Assembly: GCA_964614585.1 (NCBI GenBank)
Contig: CAZTLW010000037.1
Span: 1-17,098, forward strand
Direction: 5' to 3'
Length of the DNA stretch: 17,098 bases
From: JAHEFX01 sp964614585
Lineage (GTDB): Bacteria; Actinomycetota; Acidimicrobiia; Spongiisociales; JAENVV01
The notes beneath the pieces are model-generated. The model saw only the letters and a list, made by a program, of their open reading frames with translations, searched no databases and had not been told where the DNA came from. Positions 1 through 6,485 of the stretch are shown in pieces (the first letter of the stretch is position 1; each line of letters opens with the position of its first letter). A program made the translations under genes and the position numbers.

Positions 1-177
1 TCGAAGGAAGAAGTCGACCTGTTCGTCGGTCTGGGGCGAGTCGCCGGTGAGGCCCCAGCGCAGTCCTCGGAGTTCATCGACGGCGCCACCTGGCTGGACA
101 CCGTTGCGCCGCCCGACACGCCCTCTACGCTGCCCTCGGAGGCGCCATCGGGAAGCCCCACGCCGACACGCTCATGA
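1..177 (+). CDS. Partial unidentified reading frame, C-terminal end only
   Basis: An open frame runs in from the left edge and ends at a TGA at 175-177. The first 35 or so codons look coding: third positions are nearly all G/C, and the amino-acid mix (VDLFVGLGRVAGEAP, then EFIDGATWLDTV) is plausible for a folded protein. The last 20 or so residues are Pro/Ser/Thr-rich, as expected of a frame running alongside another gene. I do not recognise the family. Its TGA overlaps the ATG of the next small gene in an ATGA junction, which would normally mean translational coupling. However, residues similar to the N-terminus of that small protein's family lie in the other frame from about 108, so the true boundary may be a frameshift near 105-115. 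Low confidence. Confidence 0.3.
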   Translation, partial: SKEEVDLFVGLGRVAGEAPAQSSEFIDGATWLDTVAPPDTPSTLPSEAPSGSPTPTRS

Positions 178-362
178 CCTACCTCCCTGCCCACCGAGCC
201 GACGAGGCCGCCACGAAGGTGGACGTCGGGATACTCGAGGACCGGTTCGACCGCCTCGAGGACCGCCTCGACCACTGGCAGCGAACGACGCTCGTGGTCG
301 TCGTCTCGGCCATGACGGGCCTGACCGCCATCTTCTCGGCGATCGTGCTCATCGCCTCCTGA
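174..362 (+). CDS. Small coiled-coil plus single-TM protein
   Basis: The product is 62 aa from the ATG at 174. Residues 20-34 form a short charged coiled coil (ILEDRFDRLEDRLDH) and residues 38-61 are one hydrophobic segment ending at the C-terminus, so a tail-anchored membrane protein is likely. From memory, this resembles small actinobacterial proteins with an N-terminal part ending in ADTLM-x-LP, then ATK-x-D, then a coiled coil and a TM helix. Function is unknown. The matching N-terminal part (RHALYAALGGAIGKPHADTL) lies in frame directly upstream, from 114 to 173, but has no ATG or GTG before the in-frame stop at 48; only a CTG at 90 is available. The gene is therefore either started from a non-standard codon, truncated, or affected by a one-base error or frameshift near 105-115. 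Confidence 0.55.
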   Translation: MTYLPAHRADEAATKVDVGILEDRFDRLEDRLDHWQRTTLVVVVSAMTGLTAIFSAIVLIAS

Positions 363-366
363 CGCG

Positions 367-394
367 CCGGAGCCGCCCCCAGGGGCGGCTCCGG
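367..394. terminator. Convergent, bidirectional hairpin terminator
   Basis: CCGGAGCCGCCCC (367-379) pairs perfectly with GGGGCGGCTCCGG (382-394). The stem is 13 bp with no mismatch and only CA left in the middle, so in practice a 12-bp stem with a 4-nt loop. It sits between the stop of the small + strand gene (360-362) and the stop of clpC (418-420 on the - strand), where a shared terminator is expected. There is no clear T-tract on either side, as is common for terminators in high-GC genomes. Confidence 0.75.
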
Positions 395-417
395 GACAGC
401 TTGGTGGGACGAAGTCG

Positions 418-2931
418 TCAGTCGTCCTCGTCGTCACCGTCGGGACCCTCGGCGCCCGCCATCTCGAGCGGTGGGCCGTCGGGGGTGTCGACGGACTCGA
501 ACGTGAGTTCCTGGGCCTCCTCGTCGAGGTCGACCACGATGGTGGTGCCGGCCTCGAACTCGCCCATGAGCAGCTTCTCCGACAGGACGTCCTCCAGCAG
601 TCGCTGGATGGCCCGCCGCAGCGGTCGGGCTCCGAGCTCCCGGTCGTAGCCCCGGTCGCCGAGGAAGCCCTTGGCGGCATCCGACAGCACGAGTTCCAGA
701 CCTTGGGCCTGAACCTGGTCCTGGACCCGGACGAGCATGAGGTCGACGATCTCCTTGACCTCGTCCTTGGTCAGCTCGTGGAAGACGATGATCTCGTCGA
801 GGCGGTTGAGGAACTCCGGGCGGAAGTGCCGCTTCAGCGCCTCGGTCACCTTGTCCTTCATCTTCTCGTAGGTGACGTCGTCGGAGTCGGGCGAGAAGCC
901 GATCGACGTCTTGCGCAGGTCACGGGTGCCGAGGTTGGAGGTCATGATGATGACCGTGTTCTTGAAGTCGACGGTGCGACCCTGGGCATCGGTCAGGCGA
1001 CCATCCTCGAGGATCTGCAACAGCGTGTTGAACACGTCGGGGTGCGCCTTCTCGACCTCGTCGAACAGCACGACGGAGAACGGCTTGCGACGCACCGCCT
1101 CGGTGAGCTGGCCACCCTCGTCGTAGCCGACGTAGCCGGGAGGCGAGCCGACGAGGCGGCTCACCGTGTGCTTGTCCATGTACTCGGACATGTCGAGCTG
1201 GATGAGGGCCTGCTCGTCGCCGAAGAGGAACTCGGCGAGCGCCTTGGCGGTCTCGGTCTTCCCGACGCCCGAGGGGCCGAGGAAGATGAACGAGCCGGAG
1301 GGGCGCTTGGGATCCTTGAGCCCGGCCCGGGTGCGTCGGATGGCCCGGCTGACGGCGACGATGCCGTCCTGCTGGCCCACGATGCGCTTGTGGAGCTCGT
1401 CCTCCATCCGGACGAGCTTGGCCGTCTCCTCCTCGGTGAGGCGCTGGACGGGGATGCCGGTCCACTGGCTCAGGACCGCGGCGATCTCGTCGTCGTCGAT
1501 GACCCAGGCGACGTCGTCGCCGGCGGCCTTGAGGGCGTTCTCCTTCTCGGTGCGGTCACCGAGCAGCGCCCGCTCGCGGTCGCGCAGCTGGGCGGCACGC
1601 TCGAACTGCTGGCTCGAGACGGCCTCGGTCTTCTCCTGGCGCACCTTCTGGAGCTGGTCGTCGATCTCGGCGATGTCGGGGGAGGCAGAGCGACGGTTGA
1701 TGCGCATCCGCGAGCCCGCCTCGTCGAGGAGGTCGATGGCCTTGTCGGGGAGGAAGCGGTCGGAGATGTAGCGGTCGGCGAGGTTGGCCGCCGACACGAT
1801 CGCCTGGTCGGTGTAGCGGACCGAGTGGTGGGACTCGTACTGGTCCTTCAGGCCCTGCAGGATCCGGATCGTGTCCGACACGCTGGGCTCGTCGACCTGC
1901 ACGGGCTGGAACCGGCGCTCGAGGGCCGAGTCCTTCTCGAGGTACTTGCGGTACTCCTCGAGGGTGGTCGCCCCGATGGTCTGCAGCTCGCCGCGGGCGA
2001 GCATCGGCTTGAGGATCGAGGCGGCGTCGATGGCCCCCTCGGCGGCGCCGGCGCCCACGAGGGTGTGGATCTCGTCGATGAAGACGATCACGTCGCCGCG
2101 GGTCTTGATCTCCTTGAGCACCTTCTTGAGGCGCTCCTCGAAGTCGCCGCGATAACGGCTGCCCGCGACGAGGGCCCCGAGGTCGAGGGTGTAGAGCTGC
2201 TTGTTGGTGAGGGTGTCGGGCACCTCGTTGTTGGTGATCTTCTGGGCGAGGCCCTCGACGATGGCGGTCTTGCCGACGCCGGGCTCACCGATGAGCACCG
2301 GGTTGTTCTTCGTCCGCCGGCTCAGCACCTGCATGACCCGCTCGATCTCCTTGGTCCGGCCGATGACCGGGTCGAGCTGGCGCTCCTTGGCGACCTGGGT
2401 CAGGTTGCGGCCGAACTGGTCGAGCACGGTGGAGCCCGACGACTCACGTGACGAACCGCCGCCGCCCGAGGTGGCCGGGGGACGCTCCTCGCCGGGCGAG
2501 CCGGACAGGAGCTGGATGACGGCCTGGCGCACCTTGGGCAGGTCGGCACCGAGCTTCTGGAGGACCTGGGCGGCGACGCCCTCACCCTCGCGGATCAGCC
2601 CGAGCAGGATGTGCTCGGTGCCGATGTAGTTGTGGCCGAGCTGGAGGGCCTCGCGGAGGCTCAGCTCGAGCACCTTCTTGGCTCGGGGCGTGAAGGGGAT
2701 GTGGCCGGAGGGCGACTGCTGGCCCTGGCCGATGATCTCGACGACCTGCTCGCGGACGTTCTCGAGGGAGATGCCCATGCCTTGCAGGGCCTTGGCGGCA
2801 ACGCCCTCACCCTCGGCGATGAGCCCGAGCAGGATGTGCTCGGTGCCGATGTAGTTGTGGTTGAGGCGACGGGCCTCTTCCTGGGCGAGGACGACCACCC
2901 GGCGGGCTCGGTCGGTGAAGCGCTCGAACAC
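418..2931 (-). CDS. clpC: ATP-dependent Clp protease ATP-binding subunit ClpC
   Basis: ClpC is a cytosolic Hsp100 AAA+ unfoldase that feeds proteins to ClpP. The product is 837 aa, a normal length. A tandem Clp_N domain is visible as repeated HNYIGTEHILLGL segments at about residues 25-37 and 100-112. AAA-1 has Walker A GEPGVGKT (215-222) and Walker B VIVFIDE (281-287). A UVR-type coiled coil follows (about 424-456), which separates ClpC from ClpB. AAA-2 has Walker A GPSGVGKT (552-559) and Walker B VVLFDE (620-625). The ClpP-docking tripeptide IGF is at 677-679. The C-terminus is very acidic. I chose the GTG at 2931 because AGGAGG lies 8 nt upstream and homology begins at FERFTDRARR; the open frame continues upstream to 3390 but that part is not ClpC-like. 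The gene stands alone between a convergent terminator and a palindrome-rich promoter region. Confidence 0.97.
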   Translation of the reverse strand: MFERFTDRARRVVVLAQEEARRLNHNYIGTEHILLGLIAEGEGVAAKALQGMGISLENVREQVVEIIGQGQQSPSGHIPFTPRAKKVLELSLREALQLGHNYIGTEHILLGLIREGEGVAAQVLQKLGADLPKVRQAVIQLLSGSPGEERPPATSGGGGSSRESSGSTVLDQFGRNLTQVAKERQLDPVIGRTKEIERVMQVLSRRTKNNPVLIGEPGVGKTAIVEGLAQKITNNEVPDTLTNKQLYTLDLGALVAGSRYRGDFEERLKKVLKEIKTRGDVIVFIDEIHTLVGAGAAEGAIDAASILKPMLARGELQTIGATTLEEYRKYLEKDSALERRFQPVQVDEPSVSDTIRILQGLKDQYESHHSVRYTDQAIVSAANLADRYISDRFLPDKAIDLLDEAGSRMRINRRSASPDIAEIDDQLQKVRQEKTEAVSSQQFERAAQLRDRERALLGDRTEKENALKAAGDDVAWVIDDDEIAAVLSQWTGIPVQRLTEEETAKLVRMEDELHKRIVGQQDGIVAVSRAIRRTRAGLKDPKRPSGSFIFLGPSGVGKTETAKALAEFLFGDEQALIQLDMSEYMDKHTVSRLVGSPPGYVGYDEGGQLTEAVRRKPFSVVLFDEVEKAHPDVFNTLLQILEDGRLTDAQGRTVDFKNTVIIMTSNLGTRDLRKTSIGFSPDSDDVTYEKMKDKVTEALKRHFRPEFLNRLDEIIVFHELTKDEVKEIVDLMLVRVQDQVQAQGLELVLSDAAKGFLGDRGYDRELGARPLRRAIQRLLEDVLSEKLLMGEFEAGTTIVVDLDEEAQELTFESVDTPDGPPLEMAGAEGPDGDDEDD

Positions 2932-3036
2932 GTGTGGGTCCTCCTGGCGGTTGGCTGGCCCCTCGGGGCCTCCGTGGGGGCAGTGTAATGGTGGGGGGTG
3001 AGTACCCCTCCGACGTCCGGTGTCTACATCGGTACG

Positions 3037-3062
3037 AACACGCCCCCCGATGAGGATGTTCC
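3037..3062 (-). promoter_or_regulatory. ECF-type (SigR/SigH/SigE-like) promoter of clpC
   Basis: On the - strand GGAAC (3062-3058) is followed by exactly 18 nt and then GTT (3039-3037). This fits the GGAAY-N18/19-GTT pattern of thiol-stress and envelope-stress ECF sigma factors in actinobacteria (SigR of Streptomyces, SigH/SigE of mycobacteria). clpC is a known SigR target in Streptomyces. Transcription would start near 3030, leaving a leader of roughly 100 nt before the GTG at 2931. The -35 element abuts a perfect CAACCCTGGGTTG palindrome. Exact spacing and gene identity support it; no housekeeping promoter of comparable quality is visible. Confidence 0.55.
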
Positions 3063-3074
3063 AACCCTGGGTTG
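3062..3074. promoter_or_regulatory. Palindrome CAACCCTGGGTTG (operator-like copy 1)
   Basis: This is a perfect odd palindrome with 6-bp arms (CAACCC / GGGTTG) around a central T. It touches the -35 element of the proposed clpC promoter on its upstream side, a typical activator position. The same 13-mer recurs at 3129-3141, a variant is at 3093-3105, and the inner AACCCTGGGTT is found again at 17073-17083. It does not match CIRCE, HAIR, CtsR or ClgR motifs as I know them. The binding protein is unknown. Confidence 0.5.
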
Positions 3075-3092
3075 TGGGCGTCGCCTCTCGGT

Positions 3093-3141
3093 CGACCCAG
3101 GGTTGTGGGCGTCGGATTCCGACGCTGACAACCCTGGGTTG
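3093..3141. promoter_or_regulatory. 49-bp nested dyad with two AACCCTGGGTT-type arms
   Basis: The segment is symmetric about base 3117. The core GCGTCGGA-T-TCCGACGC (3109-3125) is a perfect 17-bp palindrome. The flanks CCCAGGGTTGT (3096-3106) and ACAACCCTGGG (3128-3138) are perfect reverse complements, and each flank sits in its own palindrome (3093-3105, one mismatched pair; 3129-3141, perfect). Overall 21 of 24 base pairs match. Two readings are possible: a transcription terminator of the flavin reductase gene, whose stop is about 60 nt upstream on the same strand, or a multi-site operator for clpC. The recurrence of the arm sequence elsewhere favours some protein binding; the length of the dyad favours RNA structure. 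Both may apply. Confidence 0.55.
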
Positions 3142-3200
3142 GGGGACGACGGTGGGCACCCTGCCCCGAGGACTCGGGGGCGACCACCGCGACGACTGAG

Positions 3201-3797
3201 CTACGGCCGCACCATCTGGAAGATGTCGCGGGTCGTCGTGTAGTTGGGCCCACCCAACCTGCCGAGCACGTCCAACTCCTCGGGGAGCACCCGGGTGCCG
3301 TCCAACACCCGCGGGTCGACGTGGAACGCCAGCACCTCGCCGAGCACCACCGCCCCGGCCCCCACGCGGATGATCTCGTGGAGGCGGCACTCCATGGCCG
3401 CCGGCGCCTCGGAGACGTAGGGGGCATCGACCAGGTCGCCGTCCTTGGGGAGCACGCCGCCGAGCGCGAACTCGTCGACGTCGGGGCCGACCTCCTCGGA
3501 CGTGGCGTTCATCCGCTCGGCCAGCTCCCGGCTCACGATCGACACCGTGAACTCGCCGGTGGCCTCGACGTTGGCCAGGGAGTCCTTGGGGTCGCGGCCC
3601 TCGGGGAGTTGGGGACAGAAGAGGATGGTGGGGGGGTCGGCCGAGGCGACGTTGAAAAACGAATAGGGGGCGAGGTTGGGGACGCCGTCGGCCGACCTCG
3701 TGCCGACCCAGGCGATGGGGCGCGGCGTGACGAGGCCGGTCAGGAGCTTGTAGTCATCTCGCCAGGTCAGGTCGGCCGACCGGAAAGTGGTCGTCAC
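3201..3797 (-). CDS. Flavin reductase family protein (FMN-binding split barrel)
   Basis: The product is 198 aa from the GTG at 3797, chosen because GGGAG lies 5 nt upstream and homology begins soon after; the open frame extends to 3869 but into the divergent promoter. The motifs PRPIAWVGTRSADGVPNLAPYS (residues about 25-45), SFFNVASADPPTI and the later STLAN/EFTVSIVS-like segments are typical of flavin-reductase-like FMN-binding split-barrel proteins, including the reductase components of two-component monooxygenases and a group of uncharacterised proteins. A cytosolic FMN-dependent NAD(P)H oxidoreductase is likely; the substrate cannot be read. No monooxygenase partner is adjacent. It is transcribed away from the hibernation factor gene, and a large hairpin follows its stop. 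Confidence 0.8.
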   Translation of the reverse strand: MTTTFRSADLTWRDDYKLLTGLVTPRPIAWVGTRSADGVPNLAPYSFFNVASADPPTILFCPQLPEGRDPKDSLANVEATGEFTVSIVSRELAERMNATSEEVGPDVDEFALGGVLPKDGDLVDAPYVSEAPAAMECRLHEIIRVGAGAVVLGEVLAFHVDPRVLDGTRVLPEELDVLGRLGGPNYTTTRDIFQMVRP

Positions 3798-3800
3798 ACG

Positions 3801-3813
3801 GACTCCCGGAGTC
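3801..3813. promoter_or_regulatory. Palindrome GACTCCCGGAGTC over the flavin reductase RBS
   Basis: A perfect odd palindrome with 6-bp arms around a central C lies 4 nt upstream of the GTG at 3797 and contains the Shine-Dalgarno GGGAG of that gene. Its centre (3807) is 30 bp from the centre of the second palindrome at 3831-3843. It could be an operator or an RNA hairpin that hides the ribosome binding site. Short palindromes are easy to find in GC-rich DNA, so confidence is modest. Confidence 0.35.
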
Positions 3814-3830
3814 GCAGATGGGGGTGGACG

Positions 3831-3843
3831 CGTAGACTCTACG
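3831..3843. promoter_or_regulatory. Symmetric bidirectional -10 region (CGTAGACTCTACG)
   Basis: This perfect 13-bp palindrome lies midway between the divergent starts at 3797 and 3875. It supplies TAGACT on the + strand (3833-3838) and TAGAGT on the - strand (3841-3836), both fitting the actinobacterial TANNNT -10 consensus. Predicted starts are near 3845 (+) and 3829 (-), giving leaders of about 30 nt for both genes. Divergent transcription from symmetric -10 sequences is known in bacteria. No good -35 is visible on either side. Confidence 0.45.
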
Positions 3844-3874
3844 ACCCAGCCGCCGACCGAAGGGAGCACCCACC

Positions 3875-4654
3875 ATGGCGAGCTTCGACGTGATCACCCT
3901 CGTGCGAGGACCGGTCCCGACCGACGACCGTGCCTACGCCGAGGAGAAGATCCTCGGCCTCGAGAAGGTGGCCCATCGGCCCATCATGAAGGCCCGACTG
4001 AAGCTCACGATGTTGGAGGTGCCCCGGATCCCGAACAAGGCGGTCGCCCAGGTCAACCTGGACCTCGCCGACGGCCACTTCATCCGGGTGCGGATCGAGG
4101 CGGGGACCATCCGAGAGGCGGCCGACCTGCTGGTCGACCGCACGGCTCGTAAGCTGCGCCGTATCGGAGGGCGCTACGAGGCCCGGCGCCACACCAACGG
4201 CGATGCCTGGCACCGCGGCGACGCCCCCACCCAACGCACCTCGTACTACCCCAAGCCGGTCGAGGAGCGGGAGTTGGTCCGCCAGAAGTCGGTCGGGACC
4301 CGCGAGTCGACCGTCGACGAGGCGGCGTTCGACATGTCGCAGATGGACTACGACTTCTTCGTCTTCACCGACGTCGAGACCGGATCCGGCGCCCTGCTCT
4401 ACCTCGTCGACGGCACCGACCAACTGGTCCTCCGCTACGCCGAGGGCGCCCCCGACGACCACCCCAAGTACGCCACCGCCGTGGAGGAGATCGACCCGGT
4501 GCCGGCACCGAAGCTCACCACCGAGGAGGCGATCAAGACGCTCGACGAGGGCAACCTCTCCTTCGTCTTCTACCTCGACGCCGAGACGGAGGAGCCGTCG
4601 GTGGCCTATCACCGCTACGACGGCGACTACGGGCTGCTGACGGCCCGGGCCTAG
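3875..4654 (+). CDS. hpf: Long-form ribosome hibernation factor with two C-terminal domains (RafH-like)
   Basis: HPF/RaiA-family proteins bind the decoding region of the 30S subunit in resting cells and stop translation. The product is 259 aa. Residues 1-105 are the S30AE domain (basic helix near 80-103). After a linker, residues 146-187 (AAFDMSQMDYDFFVF...) and 213-255 (KLTTEEAIKTLDEGNLSFVFYLDAETEEPSVAYHRYDGDYGLL in full) are two copies of the S30AE C-terminal fold; the usual long HPF has one and is about 190 aa. Mycobacterial RafH, a DosR-regulon hibernation factor, likewise has an enlarged C-terminal part. The start is the ATG at 3875, with AAGGGAG 9 nt upstream. The stop at 4652-4654 is followed with no gap by the nei start codon. 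Confidence 0.88.
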   Translation: MASFDVITLVRGPVPTDDRAYAEEKILGLEKVAHRPIMKARLKLTMLEVPRIPNKAVAQVNLDLADGHFIRVRIEAGTIREAADLLVDRTARKLRRIGGRYEARRHTNGDAWHRGDAPTQRTSYYPKPVEERELVRQKSVGTRESTVDEAAFDMSQMDYDFFVFTDVETGSGALLYLVDGTDQLVLRYAEGAPDDHPKYATAVEEIDPVPAPKLTTEEAIKTLDEGNLSFVFYLDAETEEPSVAYHRYDGDYGLLTARA

Positions 4655-5431
4655 GTGCCCGAGGGCGACACGGTCGCCCGGGCCGCCGCCCGCATCCGGC
4701 CCGTCCTCGTGGGCCAGGTGCTGGCCGACGTGGGTGGTACCGCCCCGGCGATCCGCCGCCACCAGGCCCGACTCCGCCGTCGTCACGTCCATGACATCCG
4801 GACGGTCGGCAAACACCTCGTCGTCGACGTCCAGGGCGGTTGGTCGGTCCGGGTCCACCTCGGCATGTCGGGCTCGTGGGTGGTCCGCAAGGACGGCGGC
4901 GTCCCCGGCCGGGCTCGGCTCGTGCTGTCGACGTCGCGGGGCATGGTGGCCTGCCTCGACGCCCCCACGGTCGAGGTGGACCGGACCCCCGCCATCGACC
5001 GCGTGCTCGGGGAGCTCGGCCCCGACGTGCTCGCCGACGACTTCGACCCCGCCGAGGTGGCCCGCCGGGCGGCGGGAAGGACCGATCGGCCGGTCACCGA
5101 CGTGCTCTTGGACCAGCGGGTCATGGCGGGGGTGGGCAACGAGTACAAGGCCGAGCTGCTGTTCCGGCTGCACTGGCACCCGCTGCGCCCGGCACGATCG
5201 GTCACCGAGGACGAATGGGTGGTGGCGGCCGAGCTGGCGGCGCGGCTGGTCGGAGCCAACGTCGACCAACCGATTCGGTCGACGACCGGGGATCGCGCCC
5301 CCGGCCGGGAGACGTGGGTCTACGGCCGGGCGGGCAAGCCCTGCCGACGCTGCGGCACCGCCATCGAGGAGGCCTGGCTCGGCTCCCCGGCCCGGGTCAC
5401 CGCCTGGTGTCCGTCGTGCCAGGCCGATTGA
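4655..5431 (+). CDS. nei: Endonuclease VIII-type DNA glycosylase (Fpg/Nei family)
   Basis: This is a bifunctional base-excision-repair glycosylase/AP lyase for oxidised bases. The product is 258 aa, normal for the family. It begins MPEGDT, the N-terminal Pro2 nucleophile and Glu3 pair in the form found in actinobacterial Nei-type enzymes rather than Fpg (which has MPELPEV). The conserved lysine lies in TVGKHLVVDV, the helix-two-turn-helix region contains DQRVMAGVGNEYKAELLF, and the zinc finger is C230-x2-C233-x18-C252-x2-C255 with Arg247. The GTG at 4655 comes directly after the TAG of hpf (zero spacing), so translation is probably coupled, and expression together with a stationary-phase factor suggests a role in resting or stressed cells. 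No substrate preference can be read from the sequence. Confidence 0.93.
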   Translation: MPEGDTVARAAARIRPVLVGQVLADVGGTAPAIRRHQARLRRRHVHDIRTVGKHLVVDVQGGWSVRVHLGMSGSWVVRKDGGVPGRARLVLSTSRGMVACLDAPTVEVDRTPAIDRVLGELGPDVLADDFDPAEVARRAAGRTDRPVTDVLLDQRVMAGVGNEYKAELLFRLHWHPLRPARSVTEDEWVVAAELAARLVGANVDQPIRSTTGDRAPGRETWVYGRAGKPCRRCGTAIEEAWLGSPARVTAWCPSCQAD

Positions 5432-5627
5432 GAACGGGCCAGGACGTCGGGGGTGCGCCCAGGGGGAACGGCCGCCGATCTGCGGTCGGTGGGGGGACCC
5501 ACAGGGCGTGGCCGCGGGGCGTGGGTTCTGACCGCTCTCTGGAACCGCCCCCCTCCCACCTCGTCGCCGGCGCTCCTCGGCGGGACCCATCCCCCTGCCG
5601 GGGCGATTCCCCTTGTGGCCCTGGCCC
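5432..5627. other. Convergent intergenic region, no gene seen
   Basis: These 196 bp lie between the stop of nei (+) and the stop of the two-domain VOC gene (-). The sequence is G/C-homopolymer-rich. Only short stem options are present (for example CCCC-TGCC-GGGG near 5590-5602), with no strong terminator hairpin comparable to 367-394. Short frames crossing it have no family resemblance. Confidence 0.5.
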
Positions 5628-6410
5628 TCAGTCGTCCATCTCGGTCGGCTGCATCACCTGGAACACGGCACCCTGGGGGTCGGCGATGACCGCCAGCGGC
5701 CCGGCCGGAGAGTCCACCTGGTTCATGACCGTGCCACCGAGCTCCTCGGCCCTGGCGACCGTGGCGTCGATGTCGTCGGTGGCGAAGTACACGGTCCAGG
5801 CAGTCGGCACGCCCTGGTGCTCGGGGAGCGCCATCGCCCCGGCGACGCTGCGCCCGTCGACGTTGATGACCGTGTAGTCGCCGTCACCGCCCATGGGACC
5901 GGTCTCGTGGGTCGTGCCGAGGATGGCGTCGTAGAACGCGGCCGCACCGTCGGGGTCGGGGGTGATGAGTTCGTTCCAGACGAGGGCACCGTGTTGGTTG
6001 ACGGTGCCGGCACCCCGGTGCTGGTTGGCCTGCCACAGACCGGCGATGCCACCCGTCGGGTCGGCGACCAGCGCCATGTGGCCGGACTCCATCACCGCCA
6101 TGGCCGGCATGACGACCTGCCCGCCCGCGCCCTCGACCTTGGCGAGGACGTCGGCGAGGTCGTCGACGGCGAAGTAGGTGGTCCACACCGAGGGCATGCC
6201 CTCGGGACTGCCCGGGGGCGCGGAACCGATCCCGGCGACGGCTCCGCCGTCGAGGCTGGCCATGGTGTAGTGGCCGCCCATGGGCAGTGGCTGGTCGTCG
6301 AGCTCCCACCCGAACAGCTGCGAGTAGAAGGTCTTGGCGACCTCCTGGTCCTTGGCCTGCAGGTCGACCCAGCTGGGGACGCCCTGGGGGTAGCCATCAC
6401 GGTGCGACAT
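5628..6410 (-). CDS. Two-domain VOC (glyoxalase-fold) protein, CFP32/Rv0577-like
   Basis: The product is 260 aa with two glyoxalase-like domains, about residues 10-127 and 140-255. Each begins with a GVPSWVDLQAKD or GALVWNELITPDP strand and ends with a VADPTGGIAGLWQ or IADPQGAVFQVMQ strand. Tandem-VOC architecture and the W/V-[DE]-L pattern resemble mycobacterial Rv0577 (CFP32/TB27.3) and its many Streptomyces relatives. The family includes hydroxylase-annotated and ligand-binding members; the true reaction is unclear. I chose the ATG at 6410 because AGGAG lies 6 nt upstream; the ATG two codons earlier (6416) directly abuts that AGGAG. It follows the MFS gene by 75 bp on the same strand and may be the last gene of that operon. 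Confidence 0.85.
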   Translation of the reverse strand: MSHRDGYPQGVPSWVDLQAKDQEVAKTFYSQLFGWELDDQPLPMGGHYTMASLDGGAVAGIGSAPPGSPEGMPSVWTTYFAVDDLADVLAKVEGAGGQVVMPAMAVMESGHMALVADPTGGIAGLWQANQHRGAGTVNQHGALVWNELITPDPDGAAAFYDAILGTTHETGPMGGDGDYTVINVDGRSVAGAMALPEHQGVPTAWTVYFATDDIDATVARAEELGGTVMNQVDSPAGPLAVIADPQGAVFQVMQPTEMDD

Positions 6411-6485
6411 GGTCATCTCCTCTCCCGATGGGAGGCATATTGGCCCCGTTCGGGGACGGCGTCCACGGGTTTCTCCGCCCGCTCG

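Noticed and set aside
703..2451. Long + strand open frame of 582 codons opposite clpC
   Set aside because: It is the antisense shadow of clpC, with Leu/Val/Asp/Gly-rich composition produced by GC-biased codons; no family resemblance or RBS.
3095..3120. Second ECF-type promoter GGAAT-N18-GGT upstream of clpC
   Set aside because: The -10 element reads GGT and not GTT, and both hexamers fall in palindromes that explain the sequence better.
2932..3200. ClgR, HrcA (CIRCE), HspR (HAIR) or CtsR site upstream of clpC
   Set aside because: None of these known motifs is matched; the palindromes present have a different sequence.
2932..3390. N-terminal extension of ClpC up to codon 3390
   Set aside because: Extra residues are Arg/Pro/Gly-rich and cross the flavin reductase gene; ClpC homology and a good SD both point to the GTG at 2931.
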